Below are positions 34,855 through 47,024 of a stretch of DNA of 64,000 nt, piece after piece (position 1 is the stretch's first letter; every line of letters starts with the position of its first letter). The notes beneath the pieces were generated by a model. It had not been told where the DNA came from. It saw only the letters and a list, made by a program, of their open reading frames with translations, and did not search any database. Both the position numbers and the translations under genes were made by a program. Location: positions 1-64,000 of the forward strand of contig JAPLCB010000009.1 in the NCBI GenBank assembly GCA_026392455.1, read 5' to 3'. This stretch comes from Propionibacteriales bacterium (lineage in GTDB: Bacteria > Actinomycetota > Actinomycetes > Propionibacteriales > Nocardioidaceae).

Positions 34855-37830
34855 CTAGCCGATCAGCTGATAGCCGGCGAACCCGTCTGCCACCCACATC
34901 CGAGGGGCGAACCCACCAGATGTCTTCCCCGGGAGCAGATAGATCGTGCCGGTTCCCTTCTCCCTGGCCAGCAGGTCCGCGACTCCGTCGCCGTTGACGT
35001 CCCCTGCGCCCACGTAGGAGTCGTACGCCGGATCTGCTGTGCCGTTCGCCGCCCGCAGGGCGGTGCTCGGCTCGCTCCCGACCAACGGCACGAACGAGCC
35101 GTCCTTCGAGATGAACGTCGCCCCACGGGGCGACCACGCGGCGCTCCCGATCTGGTTGAACGTCCGCAGCGATGCCGGAGCAAGTACTGGGGCCTTGAAG
35201 GCCTTGAGGCCGTTGCCCGGGAAGATCGTCATCGGGCCGGTGCCGATCTTGCCCATCAGGTCCGGGTAGCCGTCCCCGGTGACGTCCCCGACCGGGGCCA
35301 ACCGGGTCACGGTCTTCCACCCGGTCCCCATCGAGCGCGGCTGGCCGAACTTCCCGTTGCCCAGACCCGGGTAGAGGACCAGCAGGTTGCCCGCCGAGGT
35401 CCGGACCATCACGTCGGCGTTGCCGTTGCGGTTCCAGTCCCCCACGCTCAGGACCTGGGTCGCAGCGGCAACGGTCAGGTTGCCGGGGAGCGGGGCGCTG
35501 AGGTTGCGGCGCCCGTTGTTCGGCACGATCACCAGGTGCCCGTCACCGTTGCGGCCGACCACGTCGGCGGCCGAGCTGCCGATCATCGGCGACATCGAGA
35601 CCTGGCTCAGGCCGGTGAGCGACCGGAACGGTCCGTAGGCGGTGCCCAGTCCCCCGGTCCCGGTGCCGGAGCGGATCCGGCTCAGGCCGGTGCCGGCGTC
35701 CCGGACGATGATGTCCGCCTTGCCGTCGCCGGACAGGTCACCCCACCCGAGGAGTGCGGTCACGGGGGCGGCCATGGCGCCGACGCGCACCGCCTTGTTC
35801 AGCGCGGTTCCGCGGGCGGCCCCGGTGAGCAGGTACAGGGTCCGGTCGCCGGAGACGGCCATCAGGTCGGGTTGCTTGTCGCCGTTGAAGTCACCGACGC
35901 CGGTGGTCCGGGTGAAGGGCCAGGAGTTGCGCAGCACCACGGGAGCGTCGAAAGTTCCGTTGCCGTTGCCCGGGTACAGCAGCAGCGCCGTGGTCTTCGC
36001 GTCGACCCCGAGGACGTCGTACGCGCCGTCGCGGTTGAAGTCACGTGCGGCGATGATCGAGGAGACCCGCTTGAACGCGGTGGTCGCGCCGATGCTCGGG
36101 CGGATCAGGTGCCCGGCGCCGTCGCCGCGGAAGACCCACGCCTGTCCGGTCTTCCGGCTCTTGGCGATGACGTCGGAGTGCTTGTCGCCGGTCAGGTCAC
36201 CGACGGCGGTGATGGTCGAGAACGCGGACCAGTTGCCCCGGTCCACGATCGCGCCGCTGTAGCTCAGGATCCCCTCGGTGGGGACCACCCGGATCGCCCC
36301 CGTGCCGGACTTGACGAGCAGATCGGCGTACGCGCTGCCGGCGACGTTGCGACCCACCGGCTTCTCGGCGCGCGGCTGGGCAACGGCGGGCGCCGGCTTC
36401 GTGGTCGGCGGCACCAGACCGCTGGGGGCCGCGATCATGGTCCGGTTCACCGGGTCGGCCGGGACCTGCGCGCCGTTCTGGATCGCCTGGGCGGCTGTGC
36501 GGATCGACGGGATCTTGGCGTAGAGGTAGCGGCCCGGGCAGGCGGTCTGACCGACGTCACGGTGACCGTTGATCGCCTGCAGGTAGCGGTCCTTGACGTA
36601 GAGCCGGGTCGCGTCGGCCCGGATGTCGTAGAGCGACAGCTTCCAGGCGAAGAGCTTCGCGTAGGCGTCCAGAACCGCCTGCGGCGGAGCGGCGACGTCG
36701 AAGTTGCCGATCGCCGACATCGCGAAGGCGTACTCGTTGTAGCCCAACGTGTGCGCTCCGACGACGGCCCGGTCGACGCCGCCGTAGCGGCCTTCCCAGA
36801 TCCGGCCGAAGCGGTCGACGAGGTAGTTGTAGCCGATGTCGGACCAGCCCCGCGACTGGGTGTGGTACGCGTAGATGCCGCGCAGCAGGGCCGGCACCTG
36901 GTCGGAGGTGTAGTTGTTCGCGTTGACCGTGTGGTGGATGAAGCCGGCCTTGACGGTGCCGTAGCGCAGCGACCCGGCGTCGCGCAGGCTCTCGTTGGCG
37001 CCCCACTGGGCCCGGGAGAAGATCGTCGGCTTGGGCGCCAGCTTCATCGCCACCGGATCCAGGTCGGCTGCGGCCCCATCCCCTAGGGCCGCAGCCTCTC
37101 CTGTTCCCCCCAGTCCTGCCGTGGAGCTGATCGGCGCGGAACTCGTCGCGTCTCGATCGTCGGCAGGGAGCAGTGCGGTGTCGATCGCGGCCGCTTCGCG
37201 CTTGACCGGTGACACGCCCGGGTCGATCACGGCGAGCTTGAGGTCGGCGGGCGCCTGCCCGTCGACGGTCTCCGCGCGCATCTGGACCTCGTCGACGTCA
37301 CCGACGATGACCGGGTCGGTTCCCGGACGGTCCGCCCGGGCAGCTTCCGCGGTGCCCGCGTCCGGTCCGTGCTCGTCGTGGTACGCAGCACTGGTCCAGC
37401 CGGACCAGTGCTCGCCGGTCCTGGTCCGGACCTGGACGGCGATGTCGTCCTCGGCCAGCTCGGTGCCGGCCTTCCAGGTGACTCCGACGGTGGCGTAGCC
37501 GCTCACCGGGGTCGGCTCGGAGACGACCGACACCGTGCGGCCCGAGCTGCTGGTCCGCGGTGCCACCTTCTTGGCGGTGGCGGTGGCCGCAGACCGGGGC
37601 GAGACCGCGACCTCACGGACCTTCGGCGTCACCGGCGCGGTCGCGACGTCGGCCTCGGGCGCGCTGACGGCCGGAGCACGCCTGATCGCGTCCGCGGCCG
37701 AGGTACCACCCTCGGGCGAGACGATCTCCAGCGTCATCACCCCAGCGGCAGACAGGCCGACCGCTGCCACGACGGCGGTAACCAGGATCTGCTGACAGAT
37801 GGTGATGTAACGAGCGCGCGTAAAACGCAT
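34855..37830 (-). CDS. Secreted PGRP-type N-acetylmuramoyl-L-alanine amidase with FG-GAP/VCBS repeats
   Basis: The 991-residue precursor has a signal peptide (about 1-33), a linker and beta-rich N-terminal part (about 100-210), then a PGRP/amidase_2 domain (about 270-450): FSRAQWGANE, GFIHHTVN, YNYLVDRFGRIWEGRYGG, GHRDVGQTACPG, giving the His/His/Cys zinc site. A run of FG-GAP-like repeats follows to the end (for example VGDLTGDKHSDVIAKSRKTG, VGDFNGDKQPDLMAVSGD), forming a probable beta-propeller. It should cut or bind peptidoglycan outside the cell. GGAG lies 8 nt before the ATG. Twin inverted repeats lie about 90-130 bp upstream. Confidence 0.93.
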   Translation of the reverse strand: MRFTRARYITICQQILVTAVVAAVGLSAAGVMTLEIVSPEGGTSAADAIRRAPAVSAPEADVATAPVTPKVREVAVSPRSAATATAKKVAPRTSSSGRTVSVVSEPTPVSGYATVGVTWKAGTELAEDDIAVQVRTRTGEHWSGWTSAAYHDEHGPDAGTAEAARADRPGTDPVIVGDVDEVQMRAETVDGQAPADLKLAVIDPGVSPVKREAAAIDTALLPADDRDATSSAPISSTAGLGGTGEAAALGDGAAADLDPVAMKLAPKPTIFSRAQWGANESLRDAGSLRYGTVKAGFIHHTVNANNYTSDQVPALLRGIYAYHTQSRGWSDIGYNYLVDRFGRIWEGRYGGVDRAVVGAHTLGYNEYAFAMSAIGNFDVAAPPQAVLDAYAKLFAWKLSLYDIRADATRLYVKDRYLQAINGHRDVGQTACPGRYLYAKIPSIRTAAQAIQNGAQVPADPVNRTMIAAPSGLVPPTTKPAPAVAQPRAEKPVGRNVAGSAYADLLVKSGTGAIRVVPTEGILSYSGAIVDRGNWSAFSTITAVGDLTGDKHSDVIAKSRKTGQAWVFRGDGAGHLIRPSIGATTAFKRVSSIIAARDFNRDGAYDVLGVDAKTTALLLYPGNGNGTFDAPVVLRNSWPFTRTTGVGDFNGDKQPDLMAVSGDRTLYLLTGAARGTALNKAVRVGAMAAPVTALLGWGDLSGDGKADIIVRDAGTGLSRIRSGTGTGGLGTAYGPFRSLTGLSQVSMSPMIGSSAADVVGRNGDGHLVIVPNNGRRNLSAPLPGNLTVAAATQVLSVGDWNRNGNADVMVRTSAGNLLVLYPGLGNGKFGQPRSMGTGWKTVTRLAPVGDVTGDGYPDLMGKIGTGPMTIFPGNGLKAFKAPVLAPASLRTFNQIGSAAWSPRGATFISKDGSFVPLVGSEPSTALRAANGTADPAYDSYVGAGDVNGDGVADLLAREKGTGTIYLLPGKTSGGFAPRMWVADGFAGYQLIG

Positions 37831-37917
37831 TGTTTTGACTCCATGTGAGGGGGGAAGTTATTCACACGAGTCCCAAGTGTCACACCAGTAACAAGCATTA
37901 GGGAAGGCATTCTTTCT

Positions 37918-37935
37918 AATTACAAACCTGTAATT
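37918..37935. promoter_or_regulatory. Operator-like inverted repeat 1 upstream of the amidase gene
   Basis: AATTACA-AACC-TGTAATT. Identical arms to repeat 2, whose centre is 22 bp away, in an AT-rich island unlike the rest of the window. Confidence 0.75.
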
Positions 37936-37939
37936 CGTG

Positions 37940-37957
37940 AATTACAACGGTGTAATT
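37940..37957. promoter_or_regulatory. Operator-like inverted repeat 2 upstream of the amidase gene
   Basis: AATTACA-ACGG-TGTAATT. Arms match repeat 1 exactly and the spacing is two helical turns. Confidence 0.75.
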
Positions 37958-37961
37958 AAAA

Positions 37962-37978
37962 TGCATTCGGGTAATGCA
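37962..37978. promoter_or_regulatory. Weaker inverted repeat 3 upstream of the amidase gene
   Basis: TGCATT-CGGGT-AATGCA. Its centre is 21.5 bp from that of repeat 2, so it continues the phase, but the arm sequence differs. The remaining 238-bp gap to the wzt stop has no gene I can support. Confidence 0.4.
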
Positions 37979-38068
37979 GAGAATATCGGTCCGGGCAGGC
38001 AGGAACTGAGGTCCTCCCCCGCGGATCCAGCGTCCCGGCGTCGTGAGACGTGGCGCTGGGGCGTCCGA

Positions 38069-38851
38069 TCAGATGTCGGCGCCCAATTCCTCGTCAGTGG
38101 TGCCCTTCTTGGCGATGTCGTCGGCATCGTCGTCGTACTGCAGGTAACGGATCCCTTCTTCGACGTCACCGTCGAAGTTCAGGTGGCCCGACTCCAGGAC
38201 CAGAACGCGGTCGCACATCGCCCGCACCGAGGCGGTGGCATGGCTGACGTAGAAGATCGTCGTGCCCGCCTGTCGGATCTCCTGCATCTTGGTGACGCAC
38301 TTCTTCTTGAACGGCCGGTCCCCCACCGCGAGCACCTCGTCGGCCAAGAAGATGTCGGCGTCGACGTGGATCGCGATCGCGAACCCCAGCCGGGCGTACA
38401 TGCCCGACGAGTAGTGCGAGACCGGGGTGTCGAGGAAGTTGCCGATCTCGGCGAAGTCCACGATCGAGTCGAACTTCGACTTGATCTCCTTCTCGCTCAT
38501 GCCGAGGATCGCGCCGTTGAGGAACAGGTTGTCGCGGCCGGACAGCTGCGGGTGGAACCCGGCCCCGGTCGCGATCAGGCCGGCGATCCGGCCACGGGTC
38601 CGGATCGTGCCGGCATCGGGCTGCATGACGCCGTTGATCAGCTTGAGCAGCGTGCTCTTGCCGCTGCCGTTGAGACCCATCAGCCCGATCGACTCGCCCT
38701 GCTCGACCGTGAACGAGACGTCGTTGATCGCCTTGAAGTTCTCCTTGATGGTCAGTCCGCGCGCCCGGGCGACCGCCATCTGCTTGAGGCCCCGCTGGTA
38801 CTGCAGGGTGAAGTCCTTGGTGACGTTGTGCACCACGATCGATTCGGTCAT
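38069..38851 (-). CDS. wzt: Polysaccharide ABC transporter ATPase Wzt-like
   Basis: The 260-residue product is an ABC ATPase with Walker A GLNGSGKST, signature SSGMYARLGFA and Walker B ADIFLADEVLAVGD, plus the H-loop VSHA. Proteins of this type, like mycobacterial Rv3781, energise export of lipid-linked galactan. The C-terminal carbohydrate-binding extension of O-antigen Wzt is absent. The ATG at 38851 overlaps the wzm stop (ATGA). It is the last gene of the glf-glfT2-wzm-wzt run. Confidence 0.88.
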   Translation of the reverse strand: MTESIVVHNVTKDFTLQYQRGLKQMAVARARGLTIKENFKAINDVSFTVEQGESIGLMGLNGSGKSTLLKLINGVMQPDAGTIRTRGRIAGLIATGAGFHPQLSGRDNLFLNGAILGMSEKEIKSKFDSIVDFAEIGNFLDTPVSHYSSGMYARLGFAIAIHVDADIFLADEVLAVGDRPFKKKCVTKMQEIRQAGTTIFYVSHATASVRAMCDRVLVLESGHLNFDGDVEEGIRYLQYDDDADDIAKKGTTDEELGADI

Positions 38852-39875
38852 CACAGACGCTCCGGGAACTTCGGCTCGAGCCGCGAGAAGAACTTCTGGG
38901 CTCCGAACAGCATCAACGAGGTGATGGCGAGCATGATCAGGCCACGCTCCCAGAGGTCGGGCGGGAAGTGGTCCGACAGCGGCGCCTTGGTGGTGTCGGT
39001 CACCGTCGGGTACCAGAAGAACCGCTGCATCAGCAGGACGGACTCGGCCAGTGGATTCGCCATGTACAGCTGGTAGATCCACGGGTGGTTGTCCTGGAGC
39101 CGCGCGATGGTCGAGTACGGGTACATCATCGGCACCATGAAGTGCAGGAACTGGGTGAAGGTCGCGACGATGTTCTGGAAGTCCTTGTAGTACACGTTCA
39201 GCGCCGAGAAGAACAGCGCCATCGCCATCGCGAAGGTCAGCAGGATCGCCAGACCCAGCAGACCCGCGGCGATCGAGGTGAAGGAGACGCCCCAGCCGAC
39301 GATCAAGCAGATCACCAGCAGGATCAGGATCTGCGGACCGGTGTGGTACATCGCGGTCACCATCGACGCGACCGGGAAGATCTCCCGCGGCATCCGCATC
39401 TTCAGCAGCAGCGCCCGGTTCTGACGCACCGACCGGGTCCCGCTGGACCAGGTCTCGGAGAAGTAGTGCACGAAGACCATGCCGGCGAAGAGGTGCAGCG
39501 CGAAGTTCGGGGTGTTGCCGCCGTGGGACTTCAGGACCACGCCGAAGACGAAGAAGTAGACGCCGAACCGCATCGCCGGCTGGATGTACGACCAGAGCAG
39601 CCCGAGCACCGAGGCGGCGTACATCTGGGCGAGCTGGCGCTGCACGATGAGCTTGAGCAGGTAGCGCTGCTGGAAGACCTCGGCGATCCCGCCGTGCGGA
39701 GCCGGGTCGACCAGCTCGGCCTCGACCACCCGCACCTGTCGCGGACCGTCAGGGGCCTCGACGACCGGCATCGCGTTGGCCTTCTTCTCCATCAGCGCCC
39801 GAGCGCGCTTTGCGGCGTTGCGACGCCGTCCGCGCTCGTCGACGTCGTCGGGTCGGGCCCGGTCGGCAGCCTTGC

Positions 39876-39879
<4 letters not shown>
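38851..39879 (-). CDS. wzm: Polysaccharide ABC transporter permease Wzm-like
   Basis: The 342-residue product has a long charged N-terminus (about 1-80) and then six membrane segments of the ABC-2 permease type (LLWSYIQPAMRFGVYFFVFG, FAGMVFVHYF, ILILLVICLIVGWG, LLGLAILLTFAMAMALFFSA, and two more). With Wzt it should flip a polyprenyl-linked galactan to the outside. The start is GTG at 39879, overlapping the glfT2 stop. Mycobacterial Rv3783 is the equivalent. Confidence 0.85.
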
Positions 39880-43074
<3,195 letters not shown>

Positions 43075-43109
43075 TCAAGCTCTTCGTCCAGGGAAGAGCC
43101 CGAGTCAGT

Positions 43110-44918
43110 CTAGCGGCGGACGGCGTCCGACCGGTTCGCCAACAGGCGGCGGTAGGCGACCTTTCTCACACCCTCCGGGACCAATCGGTACCCGCCCCGG
43201 ACAGCGACGTTGCGGGCGAACTCTGCTCGCGAGGTGATCCCGAGCTGCCGGAAACGCCGCTGGAGCCGGATCTCGCTGCGCAGCAGGTCCGAGCCGCCGC
43301 GGCGGGCGTACGCCCCGGCACCGACCCGGTAGTAGACCAACGGCTCGGCCAGGTTGGCCGGCACCGCTCCGCCCTCGACCATCCGGGTGAACAGCAGGTA
43401 GTCCTCGAGCAGCGCCATGTCGGTGTACCCGCCGGCGGCCAGGACGGCACTGCGCCGGTAGACCACGGTCGGGTGGTTGAACGGGTCCCGGAACCGGATC
43501 ACCCGACGGATCTCCGCCGGGTCGGTCGGTGGGGTGCGGGTGCCGACGACGTCGGAGATCGACTCGCCGAATTCCACCAACCCGGAACCCACGATGTCGG
43601 CCCCCGCCTCGATCACCGGGACCTGCCGGGCGAACCGGTCCGGCCGGCTGATGTCGTCGGCATCCATCCGCGCGACGATCTCGTGGCTGCTGGCAGCCAG
43701 GCCGGCGTCGAGCGCGGGCCCGAGGCCGATGTTGTCCACCAGCGGCAGGTGGACGACCGGGATGGCACTGGTGGCCACCAGGTGCTCGATCTCGGCGGCC
43801 AGCAGGTCCGGGACCGGCCCGTCCTGGACCAGCACCACCTCGGCCGGGGGCCGGGTCTGCCGCTCGGTCGACGAGAGGAAGGCCTCGCGCAGGTACCCGG
43901 GGTCGTCGCGACCGTAGGTGCTGATCAGCAGCGTGAAGGGTTCACCGCTGACGCCCTCGGCCGGTGCCGGCCGGGCCGGGGCCAGCACGTCGGCGTTCGG
44001 TCGCGGTCGTCGCAGGCCGGCGACCAGGCCGCGGGCCATCGCCGAGCGCAGCGTGCGCCGGTCCGAGGACGCCTGGAACGTGCGCGCCCAACGACGGGCG
44101 GTGGCGGCGGCGTACAACCCGCGCTCGGGGACCGAGAGACCGGCCGACCGCGAGAACACCCAGAGCTTGTTGCGGACCTCGAAGTAGAACCGCTCCCCCG
44201 GATCGACGTCGGTGGAGCCGAAGACCTTGGTCTTGTGCTCCACGACGCTGGACGGGCAGGCCAGCCCGACGCCGTCGCGGATCAGCCGGGTCGAGTACTC
44301 GAAGTCGTCGTTCCACAGGAAGTAGTCGGCGACCGGGAGCCCTCGCTCCCGGACCACGTCCGCGTCGCACATGATCGACACGAAGGAGGCGGACCGGATC
44401 GGGATCGCCCCGACGGCGGCCGCCCGGGTCCGCTCCTCGGCGGTGACCCCGGGCTTGGTGCGGGGCGTGTTCATCGGGTGGTCGCGGCCGTCGGTCCAGA
44501 CGACCCGGCTGGCCAGCACCGCCGGGCGCGCTCCCCCCGTCTCCTGGGAGGGATAGTTCTGCCAGGCAGCGACCAGCTCGGCCGCAGCGGTCGGGGTCGG
44601 GACGGTGTCGTCGTCCAGGAGCCAGATCAGGTCCGGCGCATGGCACAGGGCCCGCTCGACGCCGACGGTGAACCCGCCGGCACCGCCGGTGTTCTCGAGG
44701 AGGTGGACCACGTCCAGGGACTCGCCGTACGCCGAGTCCAGCAGCCGGGCGGTGTCGTCGGTGGACGCGTTGTCGACCACGACGATCGCGACCGGCGCCA
44801 GGGTCTGGGCCCGGATCGCGTCGACCGACTCGGTCAGCAGCGCCCGACGGTTCCAGGTGACCACCACGGCCACCACCCGCGGAGCGGGCAGGTTCGCGGT
44901 GGTCAGATCGCTGGGCAC
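43110..44918 (-). CDS. Two-domain glycosyltransferase (GlfT1-like GT2 fused to a second GT2)
   Basis: The 602-residue product has two GT-A domains in tandem. The first (about 10-300) has VAVVVTWNRRALLTESV, VVDNASTDDT, LLENTGGAGGF and the metal site WLLDDDTVP, and resembles galactofuranosyltransferases such as GlfT1. The second (about 320-560) has TLLISTYGRDDPGYL, VLVQDG and RMDADDISRPDRF. So one chain probably makes two successive transfers in galactan initiation or branching. Starts with a leaderless GTG at 44918. It is 65 bp upstream of glf on the same strand. Confidence 0.85.
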   Translation of the reverse strand: MPSDLTTANLPAPRVVAVVVTWNRRALLTESVDAIRAQTLAPVAIVVVDNASTDDTARLLDSAYGESLDVVHLLENTGGAGGFTVGVERALCHAPDLIWLLDDDTVPTPTAAAELVAAWQNYPSQETGGARPAVLASRVVWTDGRDHPMNTPRTKPGVTAEERTRAAAVGAIPIRSASFVSIMCDADVVRERGLPVADYFLWNDDFEYSTRLIRDGVGLACPSSVVEHKTKVFGSTDVDPGERFYFEVRNKLWVFSRSAGLSVPERGLYAAATARRWARTFQASSDRRTLRSAMARGLVAGLRRPRPNADVLAPARPAPAEGVSGEPFTLLISTYGRDDPGYLREAFLSSTERQTRPPAEVVLVQDGPVPDLLAAEIEHLVATSAIPVVHLPLVDNIGLGPALDAGLAASSHEIVARMDADDISRPDRFARQVPVIEAGADIVGSGLVEFGESISDVVGTRTPPTDPAEIRRVIRFRDPFNHPTVVYRRSAVLAAGGYTDMALLEDYLLFTRMVEGGAVPANLAEPLVYYRVGAGAYARRGGSDLLRSEIRLQRRFRQLGITSRAEFARNVAVRGGYRLVPEGVRKVAYRRLLANRSDAVRR

Positions 44919-44925
44919 GGGTTGC

Positions 44926-44931
44926 ACCCTA
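44926..44931 (-). promoter_or_regulatory. Leaderless -10 of the two-domain glycosyltransferase gene
   Basis: TAGGGT on the minus strand ends 7 nt before the GTG at 44918, and fixes a start about 56 codons shorter than the longest frame. Confidence 0.65.
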
Positions 44932-44943
44932 ACGAAGTCGGGC

Positions 44944-46353
44944 TCAGCAGACCGAGTTGAGATCGTCGGACTGGTTGGCCGCGTACCCCGCGCGGAGGCT
45001 GCCGATCGCCCCGCCGGTGGTCGCTCGGTCCGTGCCCGCCCGCTTCCTGCCGACCGCCTTCGGGTCGATCGCCTTGGCCACCGCACGCTGGATCTTGGCG
45101 ATGTCGGGATTGCCGGTGTTGATCAGCGGCGGGACGAAGGAGACGGTCTTGACCGGCTGGCTGCGCGCCTTGTCGGCGAGCTTGACGAAGGTCGGGACCT
45201 CCGAGCGCGGGATGTTGGTGGTGATCAGCTCGGCACTGGCCTCGGCGATGTCCTGGAACTTCGTGACCACGGTCATCGGGCTGAGCTGCTGGAGCATCGC
45301 GCCCATCACGCACTTCTGCCGCGCCATCCGCGAGTAGTCGTCCGCCGACTCCCGCGAGCGTGCGAACCACAGGGTGTCAAAACCGTTGAGCTTGCGCACC
45401 CCGGGCTCGATGTAGCCGGTGACAGGTCCGCCGACCCCGCCGATCGGGATCCGGTCCCGCACGTTCAGCTTGATCCCGCCGACGGCGTCGACCATCTTGC
45501 GGAAACCCTTGAGGTTGACCATCGCGAAGTAGTGGATCTTCAGGCCGGTGATCCCCTCCACGGCCTGGCTGGTGGCCTCGATCCCGGGGTTGTCGTAGCC
45601 CTTGAACAGCGCCTTGTGGTCAGCAGCCCAGGTCGCCAGCGAGTTCAGCTCGCACTCACGACCGCAGTCGTAGCCGTCCGGGAACTGCTCGTGCATGATC
45701 GAGCCTTCCGCGAACGGGAAGTTGAGCATGTTGCGCGGCAGCCCGAACAGGACGGTCTTGCCGGTCTTGGCGTCGATGCTCGCCACCGAGATGCTGTCCG
45801 GCCGCAGGCCCCAGCGGTCCGCGCCGGAGTCGCCGCCGAGCAGGAGCACGTTGTAGCGGCCGTCCTTGGCTGCGACCGCCTGGCCGTCACCGAACATCGC
45901 CGAGATGAAGTTGCGCTCGACCGAGACCAGGTGCGAGGCGAACAGCAGGCTCCCGCAGACCGAGAAGCAGAGGAACCCGTTGATCCCGACCATGGCCAGC
46001 CGCTGCTTCTGCGCCAGGGCGAGGGGATCGCCGATCCGCCAGGCGTCGACGAAGAGGAACGCCCAGCCGATGGCCAGACCCATCAGCACGAACCGGATCA
46101 GGTTCAGCTCGAGGTCCCCGGTCAGCACGTGCAGCACGAAGCTGTCCGACATCAGCCCGATCAGGCCGAACAGCACCACGGTGACGATCAGCCCGAACCA
46201 GATCCGCATCGCGACCCGTCCGACCTCCTTGCGGCCGGCAACGATCTGGGCGGACCCGGGGAGCAGCAACGTCATCAGCATCAGGGCGACGGCGCGACGG
46301 AACCGGATCCTGCTGAGCTGAGCACGGTGGTCCGGGGGAAGGGCGGACTGCAT
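44944..46353 (-). CDS. LCP-family protein with four N-terminal membrane segments
   Basis: The 469-residue product has an unusual N-terminus with about four membrane segments (near 23-40, 51-70, 83-102, 120-142) and then a LytR-CpsA-Psr catalytic domain: NVLLLGGDSGADRWGLRPDSI in parts, LFGLPRNMLN, YFAMVNLKGFRKMVDAVGGI, LWFARSRES. LCP proteins transfer lipid-linked glycopolymers to peptidoglycan; mycobacterial Lcp1 attaches arabinogalactan. Position directly before the galactan genes suggests it ligates the galactan. Start at 46353 has GATACT 6 nt upstream. Confidence 0.88.
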   Translation of the reverse strand: MQSALPPDHRAQLSRIRFRRAVALMLMTLLLPGSAQIVAGRKEVGRVAMRIWFGLIVTVVLFGLIGLMSDSFVLHVLTGDLELNLIRFVLMGLAIGWAFLFVDAWRIGDPLALAQKQRLAMVGINGFLCFSVCGSLLFASHLVSVERNFISAMFGDGQAVAAKDGRYNVLLLGGDSGADRWGLRPDSISVASIDAKTGKTVLFGLPRNMLNFPFAEGSIMHEQFPDGYDCGRECELNSLATWAADHKALFKGYDNPGIEATSQAVEGITGLKIHYFAMVNLKGFRKMVDAVGGIKLNVRDRIPIGGVGGPVTGYIEPGVRKLNGFDTLWFARSRESADDYSRMARQKCVMGAMLQQLSPMTVVTKFQDIAEASAELITTNIPRSEVPTFVKLADKARSQPVKTVSFVPPLINTGNPDIAKIQRAVAKAIDPKAVGRKRAGTDRATTGGAIGSLRAGYAANQSDDLNSVC

Positions 46354-46359
46354 GCCGCA

Positions 46360-46365
46360 AGTATC
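46360..46365 (-). promoter_or_regulatory. Possible leaderless -10 of the LCP gene
   Basis: GATACT ends 6 nt before the ATG at 46353; it departs from TANNNT at the first base, so less certain. Confidence 0.4.
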
Positions 46366-46408
46366 ACCAGTCACATACGGCACACGAGTTACGGCGCGCC
46401 GGACGGGT

Positions 46409-46915
46409 TCACGCTTCTCGGTGACCGGCCCGGTCGTCGAGGATCTCCTGCTTGCGCGACAACCGGTGCGAGCGCCGGATCTCCGCCTCGCGCATCCGGC
46501 GGATCTCGTCCGGGGTCTGCGGTGCCAGGGCCGGGATCTGTCGGGGGACGTTGTTCGGTCCGATCGCGACGAAGACCAGGTACGCCGACGCGACGTGCAC
46601 CGGAGCCGTGCCGGCCTGGTTCCAGGGTTCGGTCTCGACCCGGACCCCCACCTCCATCGACGTCGTCCCGGCCCAGTTGACCTGCGCCGTGGCGCGCAGG
46701 ATGTCGCCGACCTTCACCGGGGCCAGGAAGGCCATCTCGTCCATCGCGGCGGTGACCGCCGGTCCCCCGCTGTGCCGTCCCGCGACGGCTCCTGCGGTCG
46801 AGTCGACCAGGCGCATCACCTCGCCGCCGTGGATGTTGCCGAGCAGGTTCACGTGGGTCTGACCGGCCAGCAGGGTCAACGTGACGGCACTGAACGACGG
46901 CGGGAGCGGCTCCAT
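46409..46915 (-). CDS. Acyl-CoA thioesterase (hotdog fold, BFIT/BACH type)
   Basis: The 168-residue product has the hotdog signature LLGNIHGGEVMRLVDSTAGAVA, with N and H/D residues of the acyl-CoA hydrolase family, and a second conserved segment MDEMAFLAPVKVGDIL. It should hydrolyse acyl-CoA to fatty acid and CoA in the cytoplasm; chain length cannot be read from sequence. The C-terminal 40 residues are highly charged. The ATG at 46915 has a leaderless -10 and no ribosome-binding site. It is divergent from metY. Confidence 0.85.
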   Translation of the reverse strand: MEPLPPSFSAVTLTLLAGQTHVNLLGNIHGGEVMRLVDSTAGAVAGRHSGGPAVTAAMDEMAFLAPVKVGDILRATAQVNWAGTTSMEVGVRVETEPWNQAGTAPVHVASAYLVFVAIGPNNVPRQIPALAPQTPDEIRRMREAEIRRSHRLSRKQEILDDRAGHREA

Positions 46916-46922
46916 GCCCGAA

Positions 46923-46928
46923 ACGGTA
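46923..46928 (-). promoter_or_regulatory. Predicted leaderless -10 of the thioesterase gene
   Basis: TACCGT on the minus strand ends 7 nt before the ATG at 46915. Confidence 0.6.
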
Positions 46929-46963
46929 GCGGGGGCGACAGCCGGGCGGCACGATCTCTTAAC

Positions 46964-46991
46964 TTGCGTTTCTCGATTGACTTAGTACATT
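46964..46991 (+). promoter_or_regulatory. Predicted promoter of metY
   Basis: TTGCGT (46964-46969) and TACATT (46986-46991) with a 16-bp spacer would start transcription about 27 nt before the ATG at 47025. Confidence 0.4.
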
Positions 46992-47024
46992 TAATCTCCC
47001 ACTGTCACTGAATGCGAGAGACCC

